From the NCBI RefSeq assembly GCF_002775205.1, contig NC_036454.1:9630882-9694881 (forward strand): a stretch of 64,000 nt of DNA, read 5' to 3'. The stretch comes from Xiphophorus maculatus (lineage: Eukaryota; Chordata; Actinopteri; Cyprinodontiformes; Poeciliidae). Positions 49,100 through 61,000 of this stretch are shown in pieces. How positions within the stretch are numbered: the stretch's first letter is position 1; each line of letters opens with the position of its first letter. The notes beneath the pieces are model-generated. The model was not told the DNA's origin. It made no database searches and was given only the letters and a program-made list of their open reading frames with translations. Made by a program: the position numbers and the translations under genes.

Positions 49100-51521
49100 A
49101 TGATGGAGACGCAAAAAGAAGGGAACGCTTTCGGTGCTGCTTGGCCCAACAGACTGGGACAGCGTAGGGGGAAAGCAATTGTAAGCAAAGTTCTCTCTCT
49201 TAAGAAAAATGTGCAAGTGAATGAAAATTTTGATGACAGGCGCTATTCCTGCAGGATAAATTCCCGGTTCCAAGAAGCAGCAGCCCTGTCAGTGTTTATG
49301 TTGAATTTCCCCGCATTGCTTGCAAAGGTAAACAACGAATACTGTCACTGAACTCCAAATATTTAGGTTGTTTTTTACACTATCGTTATCTTTTAGGTTT
49401 TGCAACAATAGAATGGAGGGATTTGGAGGACTGTACATCTGCTGTGGAACAGGAGAGAAACTCATTTGTCTCTCAGGTGAGAATAAAATCATTTTACACA
49501 ATAAAATCACAGGAATTTATTTGATCTGGTTACAATACTTGCTGACTCTTGGTTTAGTTTTACAATTGATACAAAACCATCACCAATAGTTTATAGGCAA
49601 GGCAGTCTGAGTCCCCCTCTGTTAATGTTTGACTTTGGGAATCCTGCCCAAATGGGTTTGTAGTTTACACATGACAGGCAGGCTACTAAACACTAGCACC
49701 TCACCTGAAGTTTCTTTCCACACACTGACCCTCTGCACAACATTACACATCTGAAATGACCACCAAGATTCACTCCTGGAGCTCTACTTTGACTTGGTGG
49801 GATTATCAGGAAAGTTGTCATGGTTTCTTTGTGGTTTTAGTTACCAAAACACATTATGTTAATAATCAGCTTTAGTTCTTCACAGGCAAACGAGTCTGAT
49901 ATAGACGAGCAGCATTATGGAGATTATGCAATGGATTTCATCGCAGGTGAGGGAACTAAGTTCTGGCAATGGGATGACTTCTGCTCTAGTCATCCTTCCT
50001 CCAAACTCCTGTTCATTATTTTCTTGGTGATCTTTCTCTTCTCTCAGATTCCACTGCTGCAGGAGATAGCTGTCTGTCTGAACTTCTCCCATTTCAGGGA
50101 TGTGTTATACCCCCTCTGACTCCTCAGAGGGATTTCTCTCCAGAGGACAGCATGGTTCAATCCTCCACAGAAAAAACAGAGGATGGAGTTTCATGGAGGA
50201 GTGTTGCAGAGTGTCAGGGGAGGGCTCATGGAGACTCAATGGCCATCAACAAACAGGTAAAACATAATCTTAGGATTATTTGTGTCCCTGCAGATATGAC
50301 TCAACTTTATCTGATGCAAATGACAAAGCAAAATTTGTGTCCATCATATCATTTAGTGGGGCAAAATATCATATAGTGGGGCAAATTGTTGAATAAATAT
50401 TTCAACAATCTATAAAAAAAATAAAGCTAATGCTTTGGGCCAGCTCTGAATACTGGTTGTTCCAAAGACAAGTGAATCAGGTCAACATTTAAAATTGCTG
50501 CATACAGTTTTAAATATTATGTTTTTCCTGTATGTTGAGAAACATGCAAGAAAACACAGCAGAGAGGAGCCCCAAAAGCAGACAGCATAACTGAAAATAT
50601 CTCGTAACTTCTGTCTGCAGCTCCAGGAGAGTCTTCACAAGCGACAACAAGAACTGAACTCCCTCCAGGAAAGAAACCTGCACCTCAAGCAACTGGCGAG
50701 TCGAGCAAAACACCTCGCCTCAGTCCTTGAAGTGAGTGAAAAAGAAGCTCAAAATCCATCTCTTTATTTTTAGGAACCAGGGTCGTTTTTAGGGGTCATT
50801 TTCTTCCCCCGGCATTTCCAATGCAGGAACCAACAACGAATCTGATAAATGCAGGTAAAAATCTGTCCTAAAAACAATCCTAGTATGGAGGAAAGACCTT
50901 TTGGATTGACCCTGAGGAAGAGGAGGAGCTTTATAAGAGTCTCAAACAGTTCATATTAGTTGAATAGTTACAGCATTTTGTCTCAGTCATGTTTATATAG
51001 AATGTAAAGTGTTATAGAAAAAAGAAAAACGCATATTTATATAGTTGATGAGTGTGAACTTATGATTATTTTGATTCTTTTAGAGACTCATGACAGTCAG
51101 AGATTCTCATGCTGGAGAACCGGAGGTACCAAGCTCTGAAAACACCTCTCTGAGTCCCTGCAAGAGGCAACGCCTGGATGAAGGCTATGAAACAGAGTCC
51201 TCTGACTCTGTGGAGGACATGCTGAGGGATATCAGCACACGCTGCAACGCTGTGCTGCTCAACAATGCTGCAGGATCACCACAGGAGTCCGAGACGATAC
51301 GCATGTATGGCACATTCTCAAGTTTGCAGATGTCCACTCTTAACAACAGCATCACTGTGGATGTTGATGCACCAGAGGGTGCAGAAGATGTCTCATCATT
51401 CAGGACCTCCGTCAGAGAACACGGCACCATTCGGACTCATGGGTTTCCTCATGGGCATGCGTTTACATCAAGGATCCTGCAGGGGGGGTACCGTTTCCGT
51501 TGGGTTCCCAACCACAGCTGA
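49100..51521 (+). CDS. mcidas: Multicilin (7 exons, 350 aa)
   Basis: Geminin-family coactivator that binds E2F4/5-DP1 and launches the multiciliated-cell programme. Exons: 49100-49180, 49255-49327, 49397-49476, 49886-49946, 50048-50256, 50621-50731 and 51084-51521 (1053 nt, phases consistent). Two ATGs stand in tandem at 49100 and 49103. Intron 1 is only 74 bp; without removing it the frame ends at 49351 and cannot join the later exons. The N-terminus has the family FGAAWPNR signature. Exon 5 carries CVIPPLTPQRDFSPED and the geminin-like VSWRSVAECQ, followed by the coiled coil in exon 6 (LQESLHKRQQELNSLQERN, residues about 169-207). Exon 7 has the KRQRLDEGYETESSDSVED segment and the C-terminal TIRT domain (GTIRTHGFPHGHAF, ending RWVPNHS) that contacts E2F. 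AATAAA at 51699-51704 and 51815-51820. Confidence 0.95.
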
Positions 51522-54079
51522 AGTGAGTGACTGCCACAGGGGCTCTTGTGATAAAGGTGCCATAAATCTGAGAGAGAAGTGGGTGGACTGCAGCTGTTAA
51601 TGCTTAACTCCTAATCTATAGTGATATCTGTAAATGATTACATGATGTCTTCCTCAGGTAGCTTGTGAGCTAATCAGACAAAAGTGGTGCTTTAAGGAAA
51701 TAAAACTGCCCACTCTGCTGTTTACATTCTGTTTTTGTTTACACGCCTGGAGATATGAGGAATTTTGAATTCATTGCATTTTTTGTTGGAAAATATATAT
51801 TTTACAAGCCTTGAAATAAACTTCTTTTTGCTTCAATTTTGGAGAAAAACTTGCATTTTGTTTCCCCACACTTGAGCATATATACATGTGTGAAATACAA
51901 CAAATGTTTAACCAGGTAGAAGAAACTTTTCATTGCGAAATCCTGTGTTTGAGCAAAGAAACAAATGTAACCTCATGACCTGCCTTAAGATGCAGAGGCT
52001 TCCTTCATTTTGTTTGAATCTGAGTCTGTGTGGCATGAGAAAAGGCCCTGAGCCCTGGTTCTTCACAGCCATCTTCCTTGTCTATTGCCTTGCAAATTTG
52101 AACAGGTTTTGTTTGCACCGTTTACATGCTCAATAAGCCTGTTACTTCAACTTGCTAAATGTTGTATTGTGGGAGGTGAAGTCCCCAAATCTCTTCTATA
52201 TTTAAACATTCATAAAAATAAATGACAATGGAAAATGGAAAATAAAATCAGCATCCCAGTAAAGCTGAAAAGAGAACGTTGAACAGTCCAGAGCCTTTTT
52301 GTTCCTTAGCCCAGACAAGACACTCCGGACACTGGACACTGTTTTTGGTTCGGTGGTTAGCACAAGGACCGATTCAAAGGCATGTGTGGTGTGTCTTTTT
52401 ACCACACCTTTTCCTTCCACTCAACTTTCTAATAATAAGCTTGGATGGAGCACATCATACAGTCATTACTTGTTGGGGCTTATTTCACAGTAGAGGTTAT
52501 TGAACAATTGTCAAGTCTAAATTTAATTTTGGGGTTTCATACTATGTAAGCAATTATAAAAAATAACTATGGAGACATTTCAAATTCATCACTCCGCAGG
52601 CGTGAATCGATATTATAACATGAGTTTCGCTTTTGCATCGAATTACTTGAATAAATTAACCTTCAGTGATATTCTGAAGAGTTGAAGGGTCATGAAGCTC
52701 GCTGTGAAACGAATGGCTGCCACGGAGTAAAAAGGCATGCAGAGAGCAAGCCTTGTTTGAGCCGATTGGGGCAAATTTGACCGGTTAAGCGGCCGCCAAA
52801 CTGAAGAAGAAAAAAGAAAGTCACAGACACAGTGGGTTTCTAAGGTGAATAAAGGAAGGAGGCTGCAAACAAAAGTCGCGGGAAAGAGGATGGAGGAGAT
52901 AAAAAAAAAAAACCTGTTCCTTAGGTGTTAAGAGTCTGGGTCAAAATGAAAGACTCAGGGTCAAAATAAAAAAATGTCTTTTAAAAAGTGTTAGGGAAAG
53001 ATGCCTGCAAAAAAATTAATAAAAAGAGAAATAAATCAACATAACAGAATAGCGATTTCAACCAATTAGTTAGAGAACAACAAGTGTTGACTTTAATTAA
53101 AGTGTCAGGTTGCCGAATCAAACAGCAAAGGTGTGTTAAACTGGAGCTCCAGAAGCAGCATCCTGCCTCCCCGTGCACCTGTCGCGCTCTTCCAGGCTCG
53201 AGCTCGCGGTGTTTACGGCCCATATGGAGGTAGCAGGTGGCGAGAACGTGCGCACCGCTCGCGCCGTTCAGCCCAGTTAGCGCCACAACAGCAGTTCGTT
53301 ACCAAGCGGTGTGAACCGCACGACTACACAACAGTTATGTTTTGTAATAGCTGCCTGCCATGAGGCAAGATTTATTTCAATCAGATTTAATTTTCTGCCA
53401 GGACTATTAATTGTTTACATCCTAATGCAAAACAAAAAAAGTAGTAATTGCAGTTAGTTAGTTAGTCAAAATATTTATTTTGACTAAATTAAAATTAATT
53501 AAAAACAAATTTCAGATTTGTTTTACGTAAATAAAGCTATTAAGGATGACTATTGTAAACATTTTTCAAGGAAATTCCTTCCTCTACATTTCTTGTCTTG
53601 CGCCAGTCTTCTTAAAATAATAACAACAATAATCTAAAAATATGTGTGGTTTCTCTGACTTTTTTCAAAACATGAGCATTTTAACGCACACATATTCACC
53701 ACTAAATCTACACGTGAAAAAAACACTACTCTAACAGATACAACTGGACTTAACGACTCTGTTCGCACTGACTTGTTCAGTGTTGTAACAAAAGAAAAAA
53801 TATTAAATTAGAAAATAATAAAATGATTCCAAGCTCCTTCTTGGTAAATGATATCAAAATAAGATAGCAAATCCAGCCTCTGGTGTGTAATTAAATTTCA
53901 GGTTTAGATTCTTTATGTTGGGCCAACAGCACGCTGCCGCCTCCTCTTTTAAAGCTTTACCGCGTTGCTGTTTTTCTTTACTTTGTCTACTTAATTGTTG
54001 CACTGGAAACAAGGACGCAAATGGTATCACCAGACAAGCCACTTGAAGTAAAAAAAAAAAAAACAGGACCAGGCCGCCA
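51522..54079. other. Intergenic: mcidas 3' side to the mir-449 host promoter
   Basis: mcidas 3' UTR to about 51830. A GC-rich patch at 53140-53300 has an open plus-strand frame but no splice or homology support. The stretch 53900-54079 leads into the candidate first exon at 54080 and is the likely promoter of the mir-449 transcript. Confidence 0.45.
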
Positions 54080-54180
54080 ATGGCAGAGCAGAAGACGCAG
54101 CTTCCCGCTCTGCTGTCCGCCCTGCAGGAGTATTTAGGAGGGGAGTTGGAGCAGGAGAGACCGCAGGTTCACCGAGACAG
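54080..54180 (+). CDS. Candidate first coding exon of the mir-449 host (cdc20b position)
   Basis: ATG in a near-ideal context (GCCGCCAATGG) opens 33 codons (MAEQKTQLPALLSALQEYLG, then a Glu-rich stretch ending HRDR) that run to a consensus donor CAG/GTATGA at 54180. Position and strand fit exon 1 of cdc20b: downstream of mcidas on the same strand, with the mir-449 hairpins in the following intron and gpx8 nested antisense beyond. The vertebrate CDC20B N-terminus is poorly conserved, so I cannot confirm identity by sequence. Since the downstream WD40 exons look broken, this exon may now serve only a non-coding primary transcript. A GAGGATG... block after a possible acceptor near 54540 does not continue the frame. 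Confidence 0.35.
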
Positions 54181-54348
54181 GTATGACCCGGGTCTCAGCG
54201 GGGTGAAGGGGCTAAAAGTGATCTCTGTAGATAGGTGAAAAATTCACATAGGGACATTCAAATAAGTGGGTAAGTAGATCAAATCATGGAATTAAAATAT
54301 GTGGTGTTGTAGCCCCTCTGTGTATTCCCTTAATCTGTTGTTGCTGCT

Positions 54349-54364
54349 GTTGCTCCTAGGCAAC
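54349..54364 (+). promoter_or_regulatory. X-box-like inverted half sites
   Basis: GTTGCTCCTAGGCAAC, two RFX half sites separated by 4 nt (one more than the usual maximum), between the candidate host first exon and the mir-449 hairpins. Weak evidence on its own. Confidence 0.3.
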
Positions 54365-54649
54365 ACATGCAAACTTTCAACAAATCACAGCCCCTACCTG
54401 GTTCTTTAGCATTAGACACTTTTCAATTATTTTCTTATTAGCTTTCAGTCTTGTTAGACCTTCTTACTGATCAGCTTTGCAGAAACTCGTTTTGTTTTGA
54501 ATTGTGAGCTCAATTGTTTAATTGTTCTTCTTTATTAGGAGGATGCTTTAATGAGGATAATACCTTCTCCCTTCAAGGTAAGATGAAAAGAATAAATCTC
54601 TTTATTCAAATTAAATCAGAATCTCTCTGGTTTCTAGATTACAGATCTG

Positions 54650-54716
54650 AGGTGGAGGTGCCAGTGTGGCTGTAGATCTGTTTGTGTGCAGCTGCACCCT
54701 CTCTGCCCACTGATGC
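54650..54716 (+). ncRNA. Possible third, divergent mir-449-family hairpin
   Basis: The 5' arm has TGCCAGTGTGGCTGTAG and the 3' arm GCAGCTGCACCCTCTCTGCC, which can pair with bulges; the 3' arm recalls that of mammalian mir-449c. The canonical seed GGCAGTG is interrupted (GCCAGTG), so if this is a cluster member it is a degenerate one. Confidence 0.3.
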
Positions 54717-54808
54717 CAAGGTAACCTTTAGAAATACCTGCTGCTGTAGCTGGGCTGCAAAACGTCTCAGGTTGTGTTTTGTGCCGAAGACCTTTGAGTT
54801 GTGACTGG

Positions 54809-54871
54809 TATGGAGGCAGTGTAATGTTAGCTGACGAGTTCTCTTTCAGCTCACAGCGCTCTGCTACCATA
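54809..54871 (+). ncRNA. mir449: mir-449/mir-34 family microRNA hairpin (copy 1)
   Basis: The 5' arm AGGCAGTGTAATGTTAGCTG (from 54814) has the exact miR-34/449 seed GGCAGTG and the family body ...GTTAGCTG. The 3' arm (CAGCTCACAGCGCTCTGCTA, within 54848-54871) pairs with it over 26 positions with a few mismatches around an 11-nt loop. In vertebrates the mir-449 cluster sits in a cdc20b intron next to mcidas and ccno and promotes multiciliogenesis by repressing Notch and cell-cycle targets; the location here fits. Confidence 0.88.
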
Positions 54872-54959
54872 ACGGTTATATTTACGCTCAACTTGTAAAT
54901 GCTGGAGGACTTTTCATATAAATATCTTTAGGTAAAGTATCTCTGGTGCTTTTCAGCTG

Positions 54960-55028
54960 GTTTGTAGGCAGTGTCTCGTTAGCTGGTTGGGTTGTCAGGT
55001 GCCAGCTTACCTGCTGCTGCCCTCAAAC
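54960..55028 (+). ncRNA. mir449: mir-449/mir-34 family microRNA hairpin (copy 2)
   Basis: The 5' arm TAGGCAGTGTCTCGTTAGCT (from 54965), again with the GGCAGTG seed, pairs with CCAGCTTACCTGCTGCTGCC on the 3' arm; the outer stem GTTTG/CAAAC closes perfectly. It is 150 bp after copy 1 on the same strand, so both would come from one primary transcript. Confidence 0.88.
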
Positions 55029-56073
55029 TGTCTGAGATATCCGCAGCAGCTTGACGTTGTGCAATGCTCAATGAATACAGAGAAATCATTGCAATGTAAA
55101 TAAAGAACACCACCATGAATGTGAAGGTTCATCCTCTTTCAGTTATTGGTTTCTAGGTGCTAAGAATTATGGTGTACAATACTCTAAGCATATTTATATA
55201 CCTATACTGAAATGCAAAACCACACAGCACTCATTATTAATAAACATAAAGCTAATGTAAAAGTTGTGTGTAGAAAAACTAAGTTGTTGCTTCCACCTCG
55301 TTTGCAAAGTAAACATCAGCTGTAGCAATGTTCACAAAAAGTAGCTTCATCTCACTCTAGATGCTAAAGGGCCTGGCTTGTTTGCTAGGAGAATGTATAA
55401 TGAAAATGGTACCAAGACTTAATATAGCACCTGAACCATAAGACTTATGAAAAAATGAGAGATGTTTGCCTGTATTGCACACTATCACCTTTAGAGAAAA
55501 CAACAATTCATCCACCCACTAATCTGTGCATGGTGGGGCTTTTTATCAGCAGAGATGTTTAAGCATGAGAACATGCAAACTCCATGTAGAAAAGCCGTAG
55601 GTGAAGATTTGAACAGTGGTTGGAGACGCAACATTTACCACGGTTACAAGGGCATCTCCATGCAGCCCGTTGGAGAAAACAACTGATGATCTTGAAGTAC
55701 ATTATTTTATTGTTGGAAGGATGAGATACAGTTAAGAGGCTCAAATCAGACACTAAAAGGTGAAAAGACAGGCTTCATCTTAAAAACAAGATTGTAAACT
55801 TTAGAAAATTACTTTAAGAAGCACAATGTAGAGAGATTTTTTTTTATTTAAAAACCCAACACTGAGGGCTCAACAACCTTTTATCTTCAGTGGTATCTTC
55901 AATGTCTGATAGAATGGCCAACACTCAAATAAAACCATACCAACACTTCTTTCTGGAGAAACAGATCTCTCTCACATGCCCTCTGCTGACACGTCAGTCA
56001 TTTCAGGCTTTACCAGCACGGCACCATCTGAGATAAAGTGGCAAAATGTCCCATATCTCCCAAGCATTTGCCA
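55029..56073. other. Spacer between mir-449 and gpx8
   Basis: AT-rich sequence that includes the gpx8 3' UTR on the minus strand; AATAAA signals on that strand at 55843-55848 and 55706-55711. No other feature seen. Confidence 0.6.
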
Positions 56074-58058
56074 TTATAGCTCCCCACGTTTCCTTATGAT
56101 GATTTCTCGCACCAGTGCTGTGACCTCTTTTCGGACGCTCTCCATGGATTCGTCTGTTTTCCAGAACCGGATCACTTTTCCTTCCTGATTCACGAGAAAC
56201 TTCCAAAAATTCCACTTTGGTATTTTCTGCACAGAATCTAAAAAAAAAAAAAAAAAAAAAAGACTAGTTTGAGTGGATTATTTTTTTTTAAATTATAATG
56301 ATATCCCAAAACAACAATACAACAGCAAACAAAAATTTTCAACATAGACATTTCTTTACTATAAACAAATACAATTTCCTAACAATGTAACTATGCAAAA
56401 ACAAGAGCATTTACATATTTGTAAGTAGTTTTTTTTTTTTTTTACATCTCTTTAAAAGTGTGTTGAGCTTTTCCGGTAAAACAATACACAGATGTTTACT
56501 GAGAACCTTTGAGAACTCCTCATTGATGTGAATGCCATTCATTTAATACTGGATCATCATGATTTCATCTACTTTGTGCAATATGCCATTCTATTACCAC
56601 TGGCAGCAAAAAAGATCCTGATGATCCTTTCAATGCCGTGTTTAATAGTTTGTACAGTGCTAACTAGATATGAAAGCCTAATCTTAGCTTCTCCAAACAT
56701 TGCCTTTTGTTATTGTTTGGACATAGCTGGTTCTCCTGCCACCATAAATATTTTCTTTGAAAAACATGTGGATAGCTAGTAGTTGAAACAGAGTTTTATT
56801 TCTTGCTTGCTTTCTTCTTTCTGGTGTTCTAACAGGACAATGATCTCAAACAACAATCAAAACTAATTCTAGCAGGTTTATAATAGCCTTCTTGGATTTT
56901 CTTCCTATAAACATTGACTTCAATTTCAGCCCTAAAGACTTCACTTAAGAGCCTGGGTCTCAGCCAGCAAACAAGTCAATAAAATTGACTTGCAGTGGTA
57001 AAATCTTCCAGCCAGAATTTTGCTGGAAGATTGTTGATGTCTAGAAAACAGTTCAACTAACATTTATCCAAATATTAGTGCTGTTGTCTAAATCTTTCCA
57101 AATCATTTTTATGTTTTAAAAATTACCCATCATAAGGAAAAATTAACCAGCCACTGTCTTTTCTGGGTAAAACTCGACCAAGAACCTTCAGAACCCTTTA
57201 ATTATTTAAATATCTGACTCGATGTATACATTGATTTTATCCTGCACAGGTACCCTTTCGATCCTGTGTGGGTTAGAGAAAAGATCCACACTAAATTCAA
57301 GCGTAATATTAATTATATAACCATTACACCCTGAAAAAAACGGACAAGTAATCAATTAAAGTCAGCAACTGCTGTCCGAGATTGTAAATATGCAACAGGA
57401 CATTATATGTTTTCCTGCCGACCTGTGAGGAACCTGAAGGCAGGCTCAGCCTCCGTGCCCAGGATTTTGATCTTGCTGAAGAAGGGGAACGTCACGCCGT
57501 ATGTGGACTTGGCGAAGGCCTCGATGTCGCGGCTCAACCCGCGCTCCGTGTCCCCGAACTGGCCGCAGGGGAAGGCCAGGACGTTGAAGTGAGACGTGCC
57601 CAGCTCCCGGTGCAGCTCCTGCAGAGACTTGTAGCTCGCCTCCGTGTGCTGGCAGTGACTCGCCACGTTTACAACCAGCGATGCCTGAACAGGACAAAAA
57701 CCATGGAGCAATCATTATAATAAAACTCTGCACAGAATGTAATGACAAGAAAGTAGGAAATAAAGAAGAAAAAAGTAATCTCTGTTTCCAAATGAAGATT
57801 TGCAGAGATTTAATGCCAAACTAAAGACGCCTGGTGATGATGTGGACGTACTTTTCCTCGGTACTTCTCCAGGGATACCGTCCTCCCCTTTGCGTCTTTC
57901 ACCTCAAACGAATAAAAGTCCTTCTGTTTTCTGGGCTTCACCAGGTGCGTCTGCAGGAGGAACAAACACCCCACACCGACTGTCATGCTCACCAGGACCC
58001 TAAGCCTTTTTATTCTGGCTTTGGAGGACTTGGTGGGATAACCTCCGAGAGCCTCCAT
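56074..58058 (-). CDS. gpx8: Glutathione peroxidase 8 (3 exons, 210 aa)
   Basis: ER-membrane thiol peroxidase of the CysGPX type that removes H2O2 made during oxidative folding, using protein disulfide isomerases as electron donors. Exons 57852-58058, 57423-57684 and 56074-56237 join in phase (633 nt; the human protein is about the same size). A short basic cytosolic tail (ARIKRLR) precedes a single membrane anchor at about residues 22-40 ([15 protein letters not shown]), then a lumenal thioredoxin-fold domain: [15 protein letters not shown] with peroxidatic Cys80 (cysteine in place of selenocysteine), LAFPCGQFG with the catalytic Gln, and KWNFWKFLV with the catalytic Trp and Asn. The C-terminus KRGEL is a KDEL-like retrieval signal. 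The exon 2 donor (GTCGGC) is weak. It lies antisense between the mir-449 hairpins and the cdc20b remnants, i.e. nested as in mammals. Confidence 0.95.
56242..56261. repeat. Poly-A run in gpx8 intron 2
   Basis: About 20 consecutive A residues on the plus strand, forming the pyrimidine tract of the exon 3 acceptor on the minus strand. Confidence 0.8.
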
Positions 58059-61000
58059 CTTGGAGGGGGGGAGTTAGGAGTCCTGCAGAAAAGTCTGGGC
58101 TGGGCGGACTCGAGGATGAAAGTAAAATGAAGTTAACGGGGTTAAAAAAATCCCTACAAACAGGAAACTCATTGCCTTAAAAAAAAACAACAAAAAACAA
58201 CAGTTTCTAAAGGCTGTGCTAAATTCAAAAATCACGGTTCTTAAACATTTCATACCATGTTATACCAGGTCAAAAGTTATGAAGAAATTTCTAATAAAAT
58301 TTCTTGGGAGACTTTTTAAATTCGCAGAGACACGAACATTTTATTGTGAAATTCTTAAGAGGAAACAACTATCCAAAAGTTGATTCTAGGAATTGTTGTC
58401 AGCTTTGGGGTGACTATTACTTTTGCCAAAGTATAAAATTTATGAAATGTACAACTTCTCATGCCCAATGTTTTTTTATTCAAAGGGCCACAACGAAGCC
58501 GACGAAGTCGCATACAAACGCTTCAAGAGGCGGAGCATCCATGGGAGCAGCAGCGGAGGTCCAGCTGCTAGTACACCGCTGCCCTTTGGGGGGCGCTGTG
58601 ACTCTCTCTTTGAGTTTTACACCTTCTGTCGGAGGCTGGAGCTCGAATTGTCACGGAGAAACCACATGCAAGAACACAATGTCCTGCAATAAGACATGCG
58701 AGGTGCTGCAGAAACCTCTGTAACACCTTCTGATAAAGATAATAAATAATCTTAAATGTGATCAGGAAACTAAGATGTTACCAAAATTAGGATTAAAATT
58801 CCAGTTTGTGAAAATAGTATATCAAAAAATAAACATATTTATTATACTCACTTACCCATGACAAGCTTGCAAACTGTTCTTCTTATTCATTGGGTTGCAA
58901 GATATATTTAATTATTTCACTGACATTAAAGACACATACATGTTCATGTTTTATTTAACATTATTCAAATATACTATGGAAATGCAAACAAACTAATAAA
59001 AAACATCAACATAAATGTGCACTGTAGAGAAAATGAAGGTTTCATTGCACTGTGCAATAAAGATGAAATAAATGTGTTGTGCATCTTGCAGGGTCCTTGC
59101 GATGCTGTCTTTTTACCCGCATTGAGGGTACCACTGAACACACACCACTGCACATTCGTGTTGCAATAACACATTTGCACAGCTGTTAAAAACCTCGTCT
59201 TGACATATGGTTTGAGTGTAGTTTCACTTCAGTTCATTTTGGTTTATAGGAATATGAACAGTTTCCCATCTCTTACAAGCACATAAAGTTGGTAAATTGC
59301 TGTATTGATTACGCGTTTCTGTGGCATTTGAAGCTGAGTCATCTCTGGTGGGCAACTGCAGAAGACATTTGTGACTTTAAACTCACCACAGCAACGCTCT
59401 GTGAGATCCAGAAGATGGACGAAAGCAGAAATGCCAACAAATAAGGTTGGTAATAAAGATGTGCAAAAATGGCTTTTTCAGAGGTCTTTGACTCTCGAAT
59501 TGAGTAAAAAAAAAACAAAAGTGGTGTACAAGTTTAAATCTTTCATGGTGGCAAATGTTCAAGAATTTCTTTTAATGTTGTCAGCAGCTTGTACTTTCAC
59601 TGTGCCAGGTAAAAATATAATTACTGCCCCACAGTGCCTATAATAAAGTATTCACATCCTTGAATGATTTTACAAATCAATCATCATCATCAACATAATT
59701 AGTTTCTTTTGACAAAGAAATTTACAAATAAACCCCCTTCATATCAAAGTGAAAATGGATGTCTACAAAATAATGGCAAATAAATAAAAAATGTGTCACA
59801 TAGATTAATTGACTGCATAAATATTCCCCTGCTTCAATTCAGTACTTAGTATATGCATGTTTGGTAGCAATCACAGAACAGAATCTGTGGATAGCTCTCA
59901 ATTTTTACTCCATTCTTTCTTGGCAAACTGTTCAAGCTCTGAAAGGTTGTGCGAGGATTCGCTGTGAACAGCCATTTTCAAATCCAGCTACAAACTCTCT
60001 ATGGGATTTGACTGGGCCACCCCAGAACAGCTACATTGTTGTACCATATGTGAGTCTTTAGCTGGAGGCTTCTAGCTTTACAATAAAGAAGCTGTAGTTC
60101 TCTTGCTGCATTCATTTTACCTTCTGCCTTTACCAGCTTTGAGACCCTGTTGCAGTGAAGCATCCCCACAACATGACTCTGCCACCACCTTGCTTCACAG
60201 GAAGGATGGTGTCTGCCAAAAATAGTGCCTTGACTGATGGGCAGAAAGTTAAATTTTGGACTAATCATAACTTTCTCCAACATGCCTTTTGATGTCAGCG
60301 ATTTTCTCCCATATAGCTTTGACTGACAACAGTTGTATGCAGAGTCTCTCTCATCTCAGCTGCTGGAGCTTGTAACTGCGGAGTCACTGATGGCTTCCAT
60401 CACTAGTCTCTTTGTGCAGTCATTCATGATGTGAGAAAAGGCTGATGAGATTTACACACATGCATATTCCGCTGAATTTTGCATCTGCATTATGTAGCTT
60501 TTATAAAAATATGTTTTTTACAGTACAAATGTGACAGTATAATATGAGACGGATCATTTGTGAAAGATTCTAATAAATTCTTAAAGCCCCAAATTGTTAC
60601 CTTTAAATCTATGATACATATGTAAACTCCTCTGTAGACGTGTTTTTGTACAGTTTTTATTCAGACTTGGCCAGATCTGCTCAAATTAGCACCTCTGTGC
60701 TGCTCAATACCTAAAATCATCTTGTCTAGTCAAGTTATGAAATCTACAAACTCTTGCAGATTTCTTACTTAAAGCAACAGAAGCCGCTGGGGCCTGTGTT
60801 TGTCTTTAGATCGACTTGCATTCTTATATTTATGTAGTTCCTAATCTCAAACATTACATAAAAGTCTTCTACAAGTCTTATATAGAAATAAAGAACCTTT
60901 GCACAAATCACAGTACATTTGAATAACATTTTGATAAGAAAAACACAGGTCTGCATGCATCATGCAATACTTTAAATTATAATAAATCAAATCATGTATG

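Noticed and set aside
49183-49351. Continuous frame from the mcidas ATG to 49351
   Set aside because: It runs through a short intron; the downstream exons join only if 49181-49254 is removed.
58304-58723. 139-codon plus-strand frame in a GC-rich patch
   Set aside because: No domain, no splice structure and composition-driven; more likely gpx8 upstream DNA.
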